From the NCBI GenBank assembly GCA_964502465.1, contig CAZCWX010000643.1, forward strand, positions 1 to 10,672: 10,672 nucleotides of DNA, written 5' to 3'. The notes under the pieces are model-generated. The model made no database searches. It saw nothing but the letters and a program-made list of their open reading frames with translations, and was not told where the DNA came from. Position numbers and translations under genes: made by a program. Positions 1 to 7,068 of the stretch are shown one piece after another. Within the stretch, counting starts at the first letter, position 1, and every line of letters begins with the position of its first letter. Source of the stretch: CAZCWX01 sp964502465. GTDB taxonomy: Bacteria > Desulfobacterota > Binatia > Bin18.

Positions 1-9
1 GCCGCGCCA

Positions 10-85
10 GCGGCGAAGTCGAAGAGCACGCTGGGCACGAGTCTGCTGGTCTTCGACTTCGCTGCGCTCCGCTCAGGCCGAACGG
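10..85. repeat. Hairpin-forming dispersed repeat
   Basis: Bases 13-25 and 50-62 form a perfect 13-bp inverted repeat (GCGAAGTCGAAGA and its complement) around a 24-base loop. The stem extends through one G-T wobble and two more pairs. The right arm runs into a CTTCGCTGCGCTCCGCTCAGG unit (57-77) that resembles the unit seen twice at 1116-1171. Sequences of this type recur between genes in many uncultured bacterial genomes. No reading frame here looks coding. The left end of the element may lie outside the window. Confidence 0.6.
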
Positions 86-152
86 AGACGGAATCAACCG
101 CGAGTGAGGAAGTGTACGAATCTCGTGTGGTTCGATTTAGCTTAATGCGTTC

Positions 153-169
153 CTGAAGAGCTTTTTCAG
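153..169. other. Weak inverted repeat beyond the 97-aa gene
   Basis: CTGAA (153-157) and TTCAG (165-169) form a 5-bp stem 14 bases beyond the stop codon of the minus-strand gene at 183-476. On that strand the hairpin is not followed by a T-tract, so a terminator role is only a weak possibility. Confidence 0.2.
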
Positions 170-182
170 ACACACTTTGGGT

Positions 183-476
183 CTATGCCGTGTTTGTCAG
201 GAAATGCCAAGACCCACCGGTGAGAAAGCTGCGAGCTTGGGCCTGTAACACGGCAATGAAATCGATTGCGTGCACGTAGGTTTCATACTCCGACTGCTCT
301 TCCGGAGAGAGTGCGCCTTCCGTACATTTGTCCGCAAGCTCGTTGAGACGAGCTTGCACGGTTGGGTCAGCCTGGAGATTCACTAGTGCCTTCGCTGCCT
401 CTGGGGTCAGGCAACGTCCAACAGGTTCAAGGAACCGGGCGAGAATGGTCGAGCTGTGACCAGATAATTGATCCAT
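183..476 (-). CDS. Small conserved protein of unknown function (97 aa)
   Basis: The protein is soluble, acidic and mostly helical, with no signal peptide or membrane segment. Its core has the pattern FLEPVGRCLTPE, then NLQADPTVQARLNELADKC, LSPEEQSEYETYV and FIAVLQAQAR. I recognise this as a family of short, unnamed bacterial proteins of about 75-90 residues, common in cyanobacteria and other environmental bacteria. In some genomes they sit beside HNH nuclease genes, which suggests an antitoxin-like partner role, but no such gene is visible here. The last 12 or so residues (from GGSWHF) look like a poorly conserved tail. The ATG at 476 is preceded by AAGGAT six bases upstream. The gene diverges from the DUF29 gene and may share its control region. 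Function is unknown. Confidence 0.75.
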   Translation of the reverse strand: MDQLSGHSSTILARFLEPVGRCLTPEAAKALVNLQADPTVQARLNELADKCTEGALSPEEQSEYETYVHAIDFIAVLQAQARSFLTGGSWHFLTNTA

Positions 477-585
477 ACAAGATCCTTAACTTTCCGCTCT
501 TATACCACAGATGTTAGGGATGGTCGAAAGAGAGGGAAATGCTTATATTGTAAGAACCGCAACGCCAGACGGGAGGCAGCCTTTT

Positions 586-1062
586 ATGAGCACCGTATCT
601 TCATCCATTCATTCTGAGCCATGCCTATATGACGAAGACTTCTACGCATGGACAATCACGACTGCTGAACTTTTACGGCAACGGCGATTCTCAGAGATCG
701 ACATTGCCCACCTCGCAGAGGAGTTGGAAGATATGGGGAAACGCGAGCATCGGGCGTTAGAGAGTCATATCCGGAACGTCACTTTGCATCTGCTCAAGTG
801 GCGCTACCAGCCTGAGAAGCGTGGCACTTCCTGGCGGCAATCTATACGCAATGGGCGGATTGAAATCCAGAAGCTTCTGCGTGACAGCCCGAGTCTGGCG
901 AGCCAGATGCCCCAGATACTCGAAGAGGAATATCCAGCTGCCCGCGCTGATGCGAGCGACGAGACAGGATTGACTGAGGACACTTTCCCGGCTCACTGTC
1001 CATTTACCGCGGAACAGGTGCTCAATGTAGGGTTTTGGCCAGAACAGAGCAGTGTCAGGTGA
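586..1062 (+). CDS. DUF29 family protein (158 aa)
   Basis: The hallmarks of DUF29 are present in order: LYDEDFYAWT (residues 14-23), a helix with HLAEELEDMGKREHRALESH (42-61), LHLLKWRYQPEKRGTSWRQSI (67-87) and LLRDSPSL (97-104). It ends with a divergent tail containing FPAHCPFTAEQVLNVGFWP. DUF29 proteins are small, helical, often multicopy in cyanobacteria and other environmental bacteria, and have no settled function. I place the start at 586 because GGGAGG lies nine bases upstream and similarity begins soon after it. The same frame is open back to an ATG at 511, but those 25 residues do not resemble the family. The length is normal for the family. The gene diverges from the 97-aa gene and converges with the monooxygenase at 1200-2564. 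Confidence 0.85.
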   Translation: MSTVSSSIHSEPCLYDEDFYAWTITTAELLRQRRFSEIDIAHLAEELEDMGKREHRALESHIRNVTLHLLKWRYQPEKRGTSWRQSIRNGRIEIQKLLRDSPSLASQMPQILEEEYPAARADASDETGLTEDTFPAHCPFTAEQVLNVGFWPEQSSVR

Positions 1063-1090
1063 CAATTATTCGTCATGGGGAAAGAGCATC

Positions 1091-1105
1091 GTGCGCACAG
1101 CGCAC
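1091..1105. repeat. Short GC-rich inverted repeat
   Basis: GTGCGC (1091-1096) and GCGCAC (1100-1105) pair around the trinucleotide ACA. It lies 29 bases after the DUF29 stop codon, directly before the larger inverted pair at 1116-1171. No T-tract follows, so it is better read as part of the dispersed repeat cluster than as an intrinsic terminator. Confidence 0.55.
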
Positions 1106-1115
1106 GCTACATGAA

Positions 1116-1171
1116 CTTCACTGCGTTCAGCATGACACTCTTGTGTTCTCATCATCCTGAGCGCGGCGAAG
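1116..1171. repeat. Inverted pair of dispersed repeat units between convergent genes
   Basis: Bases 1116-1134 read CTTCACTGCGTTCAGCATG. The complement of 1153-1171 reads CTTCGCCGCGCTCAGGATG, identical at 15 of 19 positions. The two copies face each other across an 18-base spacer and could fold into a long hairpin. A related unit lies at 57-77. The differences are mostly transitions, as expected for ageing copies of one family. The position between two converging genes would suit a bidirectional transcription stop, which is inference. Confidence 0.65.
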
Positions 1172-1199
1172 AATCTCAATACTCAGACAATCGGCGTTC

Positions 1200-2564
1200 C
1201 TACAGACCGCACCGGTAGCGACTGCCGATGTGATCGGCGACGAGCCGAGACTGCCCCTTGCCGAAGAAATGTTCCCGCAGTGTGGTGCCTTCGTAGGCTG
1301 TCCGCATGCGCCCTCGCCGCTGTAGCTCTGGTACCACCAAATCGACAAAGTCGCTGTGACTGCCCGGTTGTTCAATCGGTACGAGGTTGAACCCGTCCAC
1401 GCCACCGTCATCGACCCAGCGTTCTAGTTCATCTGCAACCTGGCACGGATTGCCAATGATGACCACTGCCGTCCCTGCCAGCTTCATGGCTTCTCCTACT
1501 TCTGTTAGCGTCCACACCCGCGTTGGATCGAGCCTGGCAAACCAGCGGGCGACGTTCTGGATTCCTTCTGACCGGGAATTGGCAAGAGGCTCATTATCTT
1601 TGAGCTGGGCAAGATCAACGCCTGTCCAGCCGCCATACAACGCAAATGACCCTTCTGGCGTCGCATACTCGCGCAACTGCTGCTCCTTTATCCGTGCTGC
1701 GTGTTCCGTCTCTGCGACGATTACTGCGACTTCTGTCAGCAGCTTCACATGTCGAGGATTGCGTCCTTGGGCTGCGACCACCTCACGAATCCGTGCCGTG
1801 TGAACCTTGGCTGTCTGAACATTGGGATAGCTGACAAACAGCGCCTCTCCATGCCGCGCGCCAAATTGCGTGCCGCGCTTCGATTGGCCTGCCTGGAGTA
1901 GGAGGGGTGTCCGTTGTGGTGACGGCTCACACATGTGTGGTCCCTCGACGGCAAAATATTTCCCCTGATGATTGATCGCGTGTACTTTCGCTGGTTCTAT
2001 ATACACGTTGTGTGCCGTGTCTCGCACGATGGCGTCTTCTTCCCAACTCCCCTCCCATAATTTGTACACCACCTCCAGATATTCTTCCGCCCGGTCATAG
2101 CGTTGATCATGCGGTAACATCTGGCCCATGCCATTCTTGTATCCACTAGGAAGATACGAAGTGACGATGTTCCAGCCGATCCGCCCATTGGTGAAATGAT
2201 CGAGCGATGAGAACAGTTTGGCCGTGTGGTAGGGGGGATAGTAGGCAGTACTATAGGTGGCGATAAAACCCAGCGCGCGTGTGGCCTGCGCCAGCACGGG
2301 AATCAGCACAGTCGGGTCATTGCCAGGAAACTGCACAGCATGACGGATGCCCGCATCAGGTTTTCCCTGGTATACATCGTAGACGCCATGCACATCGGCG
2401 AAAAAGAGCGAATCAAAACACCCACGCTCCAGGGTCCGCGCGATCTCCACCCAGAAACGTAAGTCCTTGTAGCCAAGCGGGGTCCGCTCACGCGGATTGC
2501 GCCACTGCCCAAACGATTGCAGGCCGACCGAACACTGTGTGAAGGCGTTCAAGTGGATTGACAT
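1200..2564 (-). CDS. NtaA/SnaA/DszA-type FMN-dependent LLM monooxygenase (454 aa)
   Basis: This is a flavin-dependent luciferase-like (LLM) oxidoreductase of the NtaA/SnaA/DszA/DmoA branch, which uses reduced FMN from a separate reductase to oxidise small N- or S-containing or organic substrates in the cytoplasm. Typical stretches are SFGQWRNP (17-24), FDSLFFADVHGVYD (50-63), a strand with ATYSTAYYPPYHTAK (102-116), DHFTNGRIGWNIVTS (122-136) and LLQAGQSKRGTQFGARHGEALF (222-243). The length is normal. The ATG at 2564 has AGGAAGAG about seven bases upstream. No flavin reductase gene is nearby. The gene is divergent from the F420-dependent LLM enzyme, with 168 bp between the starts. The family call is firm; the substrate is unknown and could be quite different from nitrilotriacetate. 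Confidence 0.92.
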   Translation of the reverse strand: MSIHLNAFTQCSVGLQSFGQWRNPRERTPLGYKDLRFWVEIARTLERGCFDSLFFADVHGVYDVYQGKPDAGIRHAVQFPGNDPTVLIPVLAQATRALGFIATYSTAYYPPYHTAKLFSSLDHFTNGRIGWNIVTSYLPSGYKNGMGQMLPHDQRYDRAEEYLEVVYKLWEGSWEEDAIVRDTAHNVYIEPAKVHAINHQGKYFAVEGPHMCEPSPQRTPLLLQAGQSKRGTQFGARHGEALFVSYPNVQTAKVHTARIREVVAAQGRNPRHVKLLTEVAVIVAETEHAARIKEQQLREYATPEGSFALYGGWTGVDLAQLKDNEPLANSRSEGIQNVARWFARLDPTRVWTLTEVGEAMKLAGTAVVIIGNPCQVADELERWVDDGGVDGFNLVPIEQPGSHSDFVDLVVPELQRRGRMRTAYEGTTLREHFFGKGQSRLVADHIGSRYRCGL

Positions 2565-2612
2565 AACAGGCTCTTCCTTTGACTTCTGCTTTGCCGAAGA
2601 AGTGTGGTTCCC

Positions 2613-2641
2613 TTTATATCGTGTCGCTTGTCCTTAATCAC
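2613..2641 (-). promoter_or_regulatory. Candidate sigma-70-type promoter for the NtaA-like gene
   Basis: Read on the minus strand, TATAAA (2618-2613) matches five of six bases of the -10 consensus. A 17-base spacer separates it from GTGATT (2641-2636), which matches three of six bases of the -35 consensus. Transcription would start near 2606, leaving a leader of about 40 bases. The -35 match is weak. Confidence 0.3.
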
Positions 2642-2732
2642 CTGCCGCCGCTCTGGTCGTACTCTGGTATTCCTGCTATCCGGTTGGGTAACGGCAGCTT
2701 GACTTTGTTTGTACGGAATAAAGGGAGGGTTT

Positions 2733-3611
2733 ATGGACGTGCGTCAACTCGGTGTCCTCGGTTTTCTTGATGCGTTCACCGGGGCGGAAACCGGCCAGTT
2801 CGCTCGTAAAATTGAACGCTTAGGTTACAGCGTATTGTGGGTGCCTGAAATCATGGGACGTGAGATCTTTTCGCTGTCATCGTACCTGCTGAGCCAGACG
2901 GAACGATTAGCCGTTGGCACCGGCGTTGCCATTGTTTTCTCATACGAACCCATTGTGATGGCGAGCGTCACCAGAACCTTGGGTGAACTCTTTGACGATC
3001 GTTTTATTCTCGGTCTCGGTGTGAGTAACAAGAATGCCAATGCCAGGCGTGGGATTGGCTACGAAAAGCCGGTCAGCTTTATGCGCGCCTACCTGGCGAA
3101 TATGCAAACAGCACCCTACGGCGCGCCGCTGCCGCAACACACCCCACCGATCGTGCTTGCCGGTATGATGCCGAAGATGTTGCAGCTAGCTGCGACAGAA
3201 ACACAGGGAACTCTAACTTATTTTACTACTACAGAACAAGTGGCGCGGATTCGCGAGACGCTCGGTCCACACTCGTGGCTCTGCGCGATCCAGACAGTGT
3301 TATTGGAAACCGATGCCGCCAAAGCCCGTGCCCTGGCTCGGAGTTATATGAAAACCTATTTGGCAATCGACCATTATGTGTACCGATTGAGAAACCTGGG
3401 GTACAGTGACGACGATTTCGCCAATGGCGGAAGCGACCGCTTGGTCGATGCGATTGTGGCGTGGGGCAACGAAGAGAAGCTCCAGGAACGAATCGCTGCC
3501 CAGTTCAACGCTGGGGCAACGCATGTCTGTATTCTGCCGTTGAATCCCAGCGGCAAAGCGCACCCTGATGAACGGGTGATAGAAGCCCTTGCACCACGAT
3601 CGGGCATGTGA
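2733..3611 (+). CDS. F420-dependent LLM-class oxidoreductase, TIGR03620-like (292 aa)
   Basis: This is a compact luciferase-like TIM-barrel oxidoreductase. Recognisable parts are LGYSVLWVPE (30-39), the strand AVGTGVAIVF (60-69), DDRFILGLGVSN (88-99) and PPIVLAGMMPKMLQLAAT (138-155). These resemble the TIGR03620 group, which is assigned to coenzyme F420 by family membership. The flavin analogue F420 carries hydride, so the host should make F420. The frame is open upstream to a TTG at 2709, but I choose the ATG at 2733 because GGGAGG lies just before it and the barrel begins there (MDVRQLGVLG). It is divergent from the NtaA-like enzyme and ends 22 bases from the converging acyl-CoA dehydrogenase gene. 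The substrate is unknown. The use of F420 rather than FMN is inferred from the family and not seen directly. Confidence 0.85.
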   Translation: MDVRQLGVLGFLDAFTGAETGQFARKIERLGYSVLWVPEIMGREIFSLSSYLLSQTERLAVGTGVAIVFSYEPIVMASVTRTLGELFDDRFILGLGVSNKNANARRGIGYEKPVSFMRAYLANMQTAPYGAPLPQHTPPIVLAGMMPKMLQLAATETQGTLTYFTTTEQVARIRETLGPHSWLCAIQTVLLETDAAKARALARSYMKTYLAIDHYVYRLRNLGYSDDDFANGGSDRLVDAIVAWGNEEKLQERIAAQFNAGATHVCILPLNPSGKAHPDERVIEALAPRSGM

Positions 3612-3633
3612 GGCTCAGCGGATGCACTTACTC

Positions 3634-4761
3634 CTATGCCGCAAAACGATCGAGATGGTGGTCGGCATCACCGAAAGTTTGCGCAATCGTGGTGAGACGC
3701 CGGAAGGTGTGACTGACTTTCAGCTCTTCGCTCATGCCCATACCACCATGGAGCTGCACAGCTTCCTGGCTGATATGTCGGCAAGCGTCCGCAATCTTGA
3801 TCTTCGCGGCTGAGACAGTGCGTCTGCGTTCAACGGCATCGGCACTATCAACCTTCACACACGCCAGGCAAGCCATAGATTTCGCCTGTTCGTAGCTGAT
3901 CATCATGTCGACCATACGGTGCTGCAGGACCTGAAAGGTGCCAATCGGTACACCGAACTGTTTGCGTGTCTTGAGATACTCTAGCGTCGCCTCGTTCGCG
4001 TACTTCATCGCCCCGACCGCTTCCGTGCACAGCAGTGCTGTCGCGTAATCGACCACTTCCTCTATGAGCGGCAGTGCTGCCCCTTGCTTGCCGATGAGCG
4101 CGCTGGCAGGAATGGTCGTGTCCGAGAAGCGGATATCCGCCGCCCGCAGGTTATCTACTGTGCGATAGGTGTTGAGCGTCACACCCGGCGTATTGCGGTC
4201 TACCAGAAACAGGCTGATGCCTGGTGTATCCGTATCGTCACCCGCAGTCCGTGTCGACACGATGAACTTGTCTGCGCACGGGCCATGGACGACCATGCAC
4301 TTCTCGCCATTGATGAGGTATCCTTCCCCCGACTTCTTTGCGCGCACTGCCACATGGGCCAGGTTATAACGCGCACCCCGCTCGAGCTGAGCGAAGGCGA
4401 GCTTGAGCTTCCCTGCAACCAGTGCAGGCAGCAGTGTTTTCTTCTGCGCCTCAGTTCCGCCACGGGCAACGCACTGACCACCCAATCCCACGGTTGCCAG
4501 ATATGGCTCAACCACGAGCCCTTCGCCGATCGCCTCCATGATCGGCATGAGATCGACCGCATTGCCGCCGAAGCCGCCGTATTCACTCGCAAAGGGCAAT
4601 CCCAAAAGGCCCATCTCAGCGAGGGTGGCCCAGGCCTGTTCGCTATACCCTGCGGTAGACTGAATGATCGCTTGCCGTGCTTCGAAGGTGTAATCTTTAG
4701 CGATAAACTGCTTGATGCTATTGGCCAGGAGCTGCTGCTCTTCGGTGTAATCAAAGTTCAC
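3634..4761 (-). CDS. Acyl-CoA dehydrogenase, PimD-like small subunit (375 aa)
   Basis: This has the acyl-CoA dehydrogenase fold: helical N-terminal domain with LGLPFASEYGGFGG (53-66), mid-domain with LAFAQLERGARYN (121-133) and NGEKCMVVHG (151-160), and a C-terminal helical domain with TRKQFGVPIGTFQVLQHR (265-282) and VQLHGGMGMSEE (335-346). It most resembles the small subunit of pimeloyl-CoA dehydrogenase and related heteromeric enzymes. The C-terminal YEGT segment that carries the base in medium-chain enzymes is replaced by QTFGDADHH, and the alternative helix position has alanine (A240, in VVDYATAL). It is therefore probably not catalytic alone. The start is GTG at 4761 with GGGGGA eight bases upstream. 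It lies 37 bases downstream of the large-subunit gene in one operon. The actual substrate need not be pimeloyl-CoA. Confidence 0.9.
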   Translation of the reverse strand: MNFDYTEEQQLLANSIKQFIAKDYTFEARQAIIQSTAGYSEQAWATLAEMGLLGLPFASEYGGFGGNAVDLMPIMEAIGEGLVVEPYLATVGLGGQCVARGGTEAQKKTLLPALVAGKLKLAFAQLERGARYNLAHVAVRAKKSGEGYLINGEKCMVVHGPCADKFIVSTRTAGDDTDTPGISLFLVDRNTPGVTLNTYRTVDNLRAADIRFSDTTIPASALIGKQGAALPLIEEVVDYATALLCTEAVGAMKYANEATLEYLKTRKQFGVPIGTFQVLQHRMVDMMISYEQAKSMACLACVKVDSADAVERRRTVSAAKIKIADACRHISQEAVQLHGGMGMSEELKVSHTFRRLTTIAQTFGDADHHLDRFAA

Positions 4762-4798
4762 TGTGTGTTCCCCCGTCTCTATCTCTCTCTCCCGCTGT

Positions 4799-5977
4799 CT
4801 ACAAACCGAGGCTCATCTTGGCGATGATATTGCGTTGAATCTCGTTCGATCCTGCGTAGATCGTGGTTTTGCGATAGTTGCAGTAGCGCGGTATGAGGGT
4901 CGCCGCAAACTGATCGAATTCCGTCGCGTCGATGGGCTTGAACGGTTGCGCTAATGGCCCCATCACTTCCACCATCAACTCAGTCAGCGCCTGCTGGATC
5001 TCGGTGCCCTTGATTTTTAGGAGCGATACCTCGGCCCCGGGTGCCCGTCCGCCACGCAACTGGTCGAGAAAGCGGAGATTGGTGATTTCCAGCGCCATCA
5101 GCTCAACTTCCAGGCGCGAGAGCCGGTCACGGAAGCGGGGATCATCGATGAGCGGCTTGCCATCTTTCCTCTGTTGCGAGGCCAGTTCTTTCAAATAGGT
5201 CAACTCTCGCTTGGAAACGCCAATGCGGCCAGTATTCATCCGCTCATAGCCGAGTAAGTACTTTGCCACCGTCCAGCCATCGCCTTCCTGATGAACAAGG
5301 TTCTCGGCTGGCACTTTCACATCATCGAAGAACACCTCGTTGACCTCGTGGCTGCCGTCCATGAGGATCAGGGGTCGTATGGTAATGCCAGGTGTTTTCA
5401 TATCCATCAAGAGGAACGAAATGCCTTGTTGCTTCTTCCCAGTATTCGAGTCGGTGCGCACCAGGCAGAAAATCCAATCGGCAAACTGTGCCATGGTTGT
5501 CCAGATCTTCTGGCCGTTCACGAGGTAGGAATCGCCCTCACGGACCGCGCTGGTTTTCAGCGACGCGAGGTCTGAACCCGAGCCAGGCTCGGAATAGCCC
5601 TGGCACCAGAAGTCATCACCGTTGTAGATACGCGGCAGAAAGCGTTGCTGCTGCTCCTCGGTGCCGAACTGCAGCAACACCGGCGCACACATCTTGAGCC
5701 CAAAAGGAATTAACGGTGGGCAGCCGGCGAAACCGCATTCCTCCTCGAAGATATACCGCTGCACCACCGTCCAGTCTTTGCCGCCCCACTCGATTGGCCA
5801 TTCTGGTGCGATCCAGCCTTTCTGGGCCAAGATCTTATGCCAGCGGATGAGATCGTCTTTCCCCAGCTCTTCGTAGTGAGAGACCTTCTTGCCCAGGTCG
5901 TCGGGAAGGTGTGCCTGCAACCACGCGCGCACTTCGTCACGAAACGCGAGTTCTTCGGGAGAATAATTTAGGTCCAT
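4799..5977 (-). CDS. Acyl-CoA dehydrogenase, PimC-like large subunit (392 aa)
   Basis: This FAD-dependent enzyme would form the alpha-beta double bond in an acyl-CoA and pass electrons to electron-transfer flavoprotein. Motifs in order are WIAPEWPIEWGG (55-66), QGYSEPGSGSDLASLKT (126-142), NGQKIWTTMAQFADW (154-168), LLGYERMNTG (241-250) and the C-terminal IYAGSNEIQRNIIAK (373-387). The canonical glutamate of the YEGT segment is alanine here (A375), but E245 in GYERM sits where isovaleryl-CoA dehydrogenase has its base (LDLERL), so this subunit is probably the catalytic one. The ATG at 5977 follows GAGGAG with a five-base gap. It is first in a two-gene operon with the PimD-like subunit. Related pairs act on dicarboxylic, aromatic-derived or sterol side-chain CoA esters. 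Confidence 0.93.
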   Translation of the reverse strand: MDLNYSPEELAFRDEVRAWLQAHLPDDLGKKVSHYEELGKDDLIRWHKILAQKGWIAPEWPIEWGGKDWTVVQRYIFEEECGFAGCPPLIPFGLKMCAPVLLQFGTEEQQQRFLPRIYNGDDFWCQGYSEPGSGSDLASLKTSAVREGDSYLVNGQKIWTTMAQFADWIFCLVRTDSNTGKKQQGISFLLMDMKTPGITIRPLILMDGSHEVNEVFFDDVKVPAENLVHQEGDGWTVAKYLLGYERMNTGRIGVSKRELTYLKELASQQRKDGKPLIDDPRFRDRLSRLEVELMALEITNLRFLDQLRGGRAPGAEVSLLKIKGTEIQQALTELMVEVMGPLAQPFKPIDATEFDQFAATLIPRYCNYRKTTIYAGSNEIQRNIIAKMSLGL

Positions 5978-6185
5978 AACGACTCCTCAATAGATTTGCG
6001 GATCGGGAAAAGTGAGCCTGATGCCCTCAACTGCCCCAATCGGTGAAGCTCACAATCCCTGTGCTTTGTAGCCCATATGGAAGCATGGAGTAGGGTGTAG
6101 AACAACTCCACTTCCAGTAGATTTGAGAAAGAGCAGGAAATATCAATGCCCAATGACATATTCAGGTCCGGAATTTTGCGCCGCG
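5978..6185. other. Non-coding gap upstream of the acyl-CoA dehydrogenase operon
   Basis: These 208 bases hold no convincing gene. GTGAGC (6012-6017) and GCTCAC (6048-6053) form a six-base inverted repeat with a 30-base loop in the probable leader of the operon. I find no promoter close to consensus on the minus strand, so it is unclear whether the operon has its own promoter here or is read through from the YkgJ-like gene. Confidence 0.4.
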
Positions 6186-7049
6186 TCATCCAGACTTGCT
6201 CTGGGGAACATCGAAGAGCCGCTCGCCGTTGCACCAGCGCTGGACGACATCTGGGATATCCAGCGCACGGGCGAGAGCGCGAGTGAGATCGTATGCAGCT
6301 CCATCCAATCCCGCGTGTGAGGCGCTATCGCTCAAACCGTTGAGGACAGCATTGCCCATGACGAAGGCATAGGCGTCAACCGGGACCTGGTTTGTAGACT
6401 GGCCGTGGCCGTAAGCTTGCTCACAGGCTTCGAGGCGTATCGAGTTCCAGCTCCGACATTTGAGGGGACGTGCCATATAGGCCATACAGTGATTGTCTTG
6501 CAAGAGTGCGCACGGTAGCAGCGTCTTCGTTTGGGGTGTGGAAGAGGGGGCCGTCTGCTGTTGGAGGCGGTCAGCTAATCGCTGCCGCAAGGCTGTTAGC
6601 TCCTCGGGCGAGCAATGGGTACGCAGCCAGGTGGCCAGATGCACGACCTCGGCTGCAGTTACGATCACTGTAGGCAGATAGCAACAAAAAGCACACCCTG
6701 CCCGGCAGGCTCGCTGGTCCCGTTGAGGGGAATGATCAATTATTGTGTCGGCCCATCCATGCGCATTATTAACCACGGCGGAAGCCGCTTCGGCGCTTGC
6801 TCCTGTTCGTAGCATCGCCGTGGCGTCATGATATGCGGCCGCGTACACTTGTAACTCTTTCCCCGCAGCCGGAGGCAGGCCCTGTGCCACGAGAGCGGCG
6901 ATGATTTGTTGTATTTTCTCTGGCGAGGTGGCTTGTTGCAACTCGGCTTTGAGAGCCGTAATGGCTTGGGGTGTTACGGAGAAGTTCCGTTCCGGCACTG
7001 GTGATTTGCGTGTTGTTTTTTCCTGGCGGCGTCGCTCGGCCCGGTTCAT
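6186..7049 (-). CDS. YkgJ-family cysteine-cluster (putative metal-chelating) protein, 287 aa
   Basis: The C-terminal half carries the YkgJ/CxxCxxCC-type cluster. C115, C119, C122 and C123 lie in ACRAGCAFCC. Further cysteines are C180 (LLPCALL), C188 (NHCMAY), C198 (PLKCRSW) and C209, with the family phrase CMAYMARPLKCRSWNS. These proteins are thought to bind zinc or an iron-sulfur centre; their biochemical role is not settled. Residues 1-20 are very basic (MNRAERRRQEK), and residues 26-108 are helical and unlike the short family members, so this is a long version with an added domain. There is no signal peptide. The ATG at 7049 follows AGGAGG with a five-base gap. It is divergent from the kinase gene and upstream, on the same strand, of the acyl-CoA dehydrogenase operon, 208 bases away. 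Confidence 0.85.
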   Translation of the reverse strand: MNRAERRRQEKTTRKSPVPERNFSVTPQAITALKAELQQATSPEKIQQIIAALVAQGLPPAAGKELQVYAAAYHDATAMLRTGASAEAASAVVNNAHGWADTIIDHSPQRDQRACRAGCAFCCYLPTVIVTAAEVVHLATWLRTHCSPEELTALRQRLADRLQQQTAPSSTPQTKTLLPCALLQDNHCMAYMARPLKCRSWNSIRLEACEQAYGHGQSTNQVPVDAYAFVMGNAVLNGLSDSASHAGLDGAAYDLTRALARALDIPDVVQRWCNGERLFDVPQSKSG

Positions 7050-7068
7050 CCGTTCCTCCTGTCAGCCC

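Noticed and set aside
545..557. TATATT near 547 as a -10 element for the DUF29 gene
   Set aside because: The hexamer 17 bases upstream matches the -35 consensus poorly, so the support is too thin for a promoter call.
2699..2727. TTGACT at 2699-2704 as a -35 element for the F420-dependent gene
   Set aside because: No -10 hexamer lies at a 16-18 base spacing. That position is already the ribosome binding site.
4084..4827. A 247-codon open frame on the plus strand opposite the small acyl-CoA dehydrogenase gene
   Set aside because: The opposite strand encodes a clear acyl-CoA dehydrogenase with all family motifs. The plus-strand translation has no recognisable family and appears to be a by-product of its codon use.
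5968..6234. An 88-codon minus-strand frame across the gap upstream of the large acyl-CoA dehydrogenase subunit
   Set aside because: It overlaps both flanking genes, lacks a ribosome binding site and looks compositionally random.
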